Origin: Eonycteris spelaea
Taxonomy: Eukaryota > Chordata > Mammalia > Chiroptera > Pteropodidae
Length of the DNA: 64,000 bases
Direction: 5' to 3'
NCBI GenBank assembly: GCA_003508835.1
Contig: PUFA01000118.1
Location: forward strand, 806,001 to 870,000
Positions 62,432-64,000 of the stretch are shown piece by piece (positions within the stretch are counted from its first letter, which is position 1; each line of letters starts with the position of its first letter). The position numbers and the translations under genes were made by a program. The notes below the pieces were generated by a model that searched no databases, was not told where the DNA came from, and saw nothing but the letters and a program-made list of their open reading frames with translations.

Positions 62432-63060
62432 AAATACATGTATCACAACACTTACCATCTTAACCATTTTTAAGTGTAAAGTTTAGCGATATTAAATGCA
62501 TTCATCATGTTATGCTACCATCACCACCACTCATTAAACAATAACTCACCATTCCTCCAACCCCTGGCAATCACCATTCTACTTTTGTTTCTAATAATTT
62601 AGATCACTCTGAATATTTCCTGCAAGTGGAATATATATAGTATTTGTCCTCTTTTGACTGGCTTATTTCACTTAGTATAATGTCCTTAATATTAATTCAT
62701 GTTGTAGTATATGTCAAAATTTCCTTCATTTTAAAGGCTAAGTAATATTTCATTTTATGCCTATACCACATTTGACGTATCCATTGATGAATGTTTGCAT
62801 TGTTTCTATATCTTAGCTATAGTGAAACTACTGCTATGAATATGGGTATAAAAATATCTCTTCAGGATTCTTTTAAAAACAAATATATATATTTTTGTTA
62901 TGTACCCAGATGTGAAATTGCTGGATCACATGGTAATTTTATTTATAATTTTTATGAGGAAATGCCATACTTTTTTCCATAGTAGCAGCACCATTTATAT
63001 TTCCCCAACAGTGCTCAAGAGTAAGAAGTACACATTTTAACCTCATCTGTGAAAGGGTCA
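62432..63060 (-). mobile_element. old L1M 3' region, reverse orientation
   Basis: Reversed 3' end (ACACTTACCATCTTAACCAT, TTTTAAGTGTAAAGTTTAGC), then TGACTGGCTTATTTCACTTA, TATAATGTCCTTAATATTAA and TGTGAAATTGCTGGATCACA. It inserted into the ancient repeat that flanks it. Confidence 0.9.
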
Positions 63061-63094
63061 AATCAAAAACTGTTACTAGAATTGCATTATGATC

Positions 63095-63400
63095 ATATTT
63101 ATATGTTGTTAGGAACTGACGGTGGCTCATTGGAAGATGAATGAGAGGAAGGAAGAATGGAGATAGAGAAATGCAGTGGATATCCGGATTTGCGGGGAGC
63201 ATCGAGGATAGGAAGAATATGACTTATTTGAGAGCCATGTAATGTCCAAGACTCGTATTTAATTAGTGAGTAAATGAGAGTGGGAGGAATCTGGGATGAC
63301 TCCAAGAGTTTTGACTGACAAGTGGTTCCAGGGTGTTTGATGTCATCTAACAGAGACAGGGGAAATAAGAGGGGGAGTAGGCTTGGGGGAGAGAGTGAGT
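63095..63400 (+). repeat. ancient repeat, right part
   Basis: GGGAGGAATCTGGGATGACT, CCAAGAGTTTTGACTGACAA and nearby text match the continuation of the repeat at 62210. Family not named. Confidence 0.5.
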
Positions 63401-64000
63401 TCAGATTTATAAATAATGGGTGTGAGGATCCAGTGGGATCCCCAGGAAGAAATACCTGGCACCGAGCTAGATATTCCTAAGCTACCATTCAATCACCAGT
63501 TTTAATTGCCCTCTTTTCTTACACATGTGAACGAAATATAAACTCTTTGAGGGCAGGCTGTCTTGTTAACTGTTGTAAGTGTTAAACCTACTAAAACATA
63601 TAACAAATAATAAGTGCTCAGTTATTATGTGTGGAATAAATACACGGGTCTGAACTCAAGAGCAGGGCCTAAGGTGGTTATGAAGGTTTGAATGTCAGCA
63701 AGCAGGTGGCCAGTGAAGTTTTTTTTTCTATCAGCTAGGGTGACAGCAAGAAGCAAATGGACTGAAGATAATTTAATTATTTACAAAGGTGTCTGCATGG
63801 TTGAGGGAGCGGAGCTGAACAGACAGCTATTTGTTTTGTACAGGGGAGAATTAGCTTTACCAGAGCCTATAAGGGCTAGAGCCTGGAGAAGCAGTAGCCT
63901 GGTGAGAGATGTATTTACAAAGTAGCGCCCCTGTCAAAACTGGGGCGCCAAAGCAGAGGGGGCTACAGAGAGAAACATCCAAACTTCCCTTTTCTGCTCC
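63401..64000. other. intergenic, short L2 end, otherwise nothing
   Basis: An L2 3'-end-like piece lies at about 63530-63650 (CTCTTTGAGGGCAGGCTGTC and TAATAAGTGCTCAGTTATTA). The rest to the right edge is unrecognised. Confidence 0.5.

Overview
This window is ordinary nuclear DNA from a placental mammal. It has a long AT-rich, repeat-dense background, one sharp CpG island at about 14.03-15.13 kb, spliced gene structure, and old mammalian repeats (L1/HAL1, L2, MIR, MER5A, Tigger, MaLR LTRs). The species is not identified. I saw no Alu, B1/B2, carnivore, equid, pig, ruminant, bat VES or afrotherian SINE copies by eye. Short L1 3'-end copies look like those of Laurasiatheria. A lineage poor in recent SINEs, such as pangolins, would fit, but this is a weak inference.

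The only protein-coding gene I can support is the 5' end of NSMAF (FAN, factor associated with neutral sphingomyelinase activation) on the minus strand. Coding exon 1 (14762-14820) lies inside the CpG island and gives the start MAFIRKKQQEQQLQLYSKE plus two bases. Coding exon 2 (238-327) completes the split Arg codon and continues [16 protein letters not shown]. Both splice sites and phases agree. Bases 328-14761 are intron 1 and 1-237 are the start of intron 2; the rest of the gene lies left of the window. A second splice donor in the CpG island, at 15023/15022, has the same phase and marks a possible alternative first exon.

From about 15.1 to 64 kb the window is the region upstream of NSMAF. 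In human the next gene on that side is TOX. No further gene is recognisable here. It holds many L1 fragments in both orientations, including an inverted pair at 40.7-47.1 kb, several MaLR LTRs, L2, MIR and MER5A copies, and microsatellites. It also holds two RNA-derived pseudogenes: a 5S rRNA copy (28692-28807) and a 3'-truncated 7SK copy (33544-33779) flanked by target-site duplications. Some stretches without recognisable repeats (about 24.6-28.5, 30.9-31.4 and 60.6-61.1 kb) are candidates for conserved non-coding DNA.

No CRISPR array, operon, prokaryotic system or new gene system was found. The findings are local: a possible alternative promoter exon, a tailless 7SK retrocopy, a G-quadruplex motif just downstream of the start, small palindromes and duplications, and nested repeats. 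All repeat-family names rest on recall of consensus sequences, without a database search.
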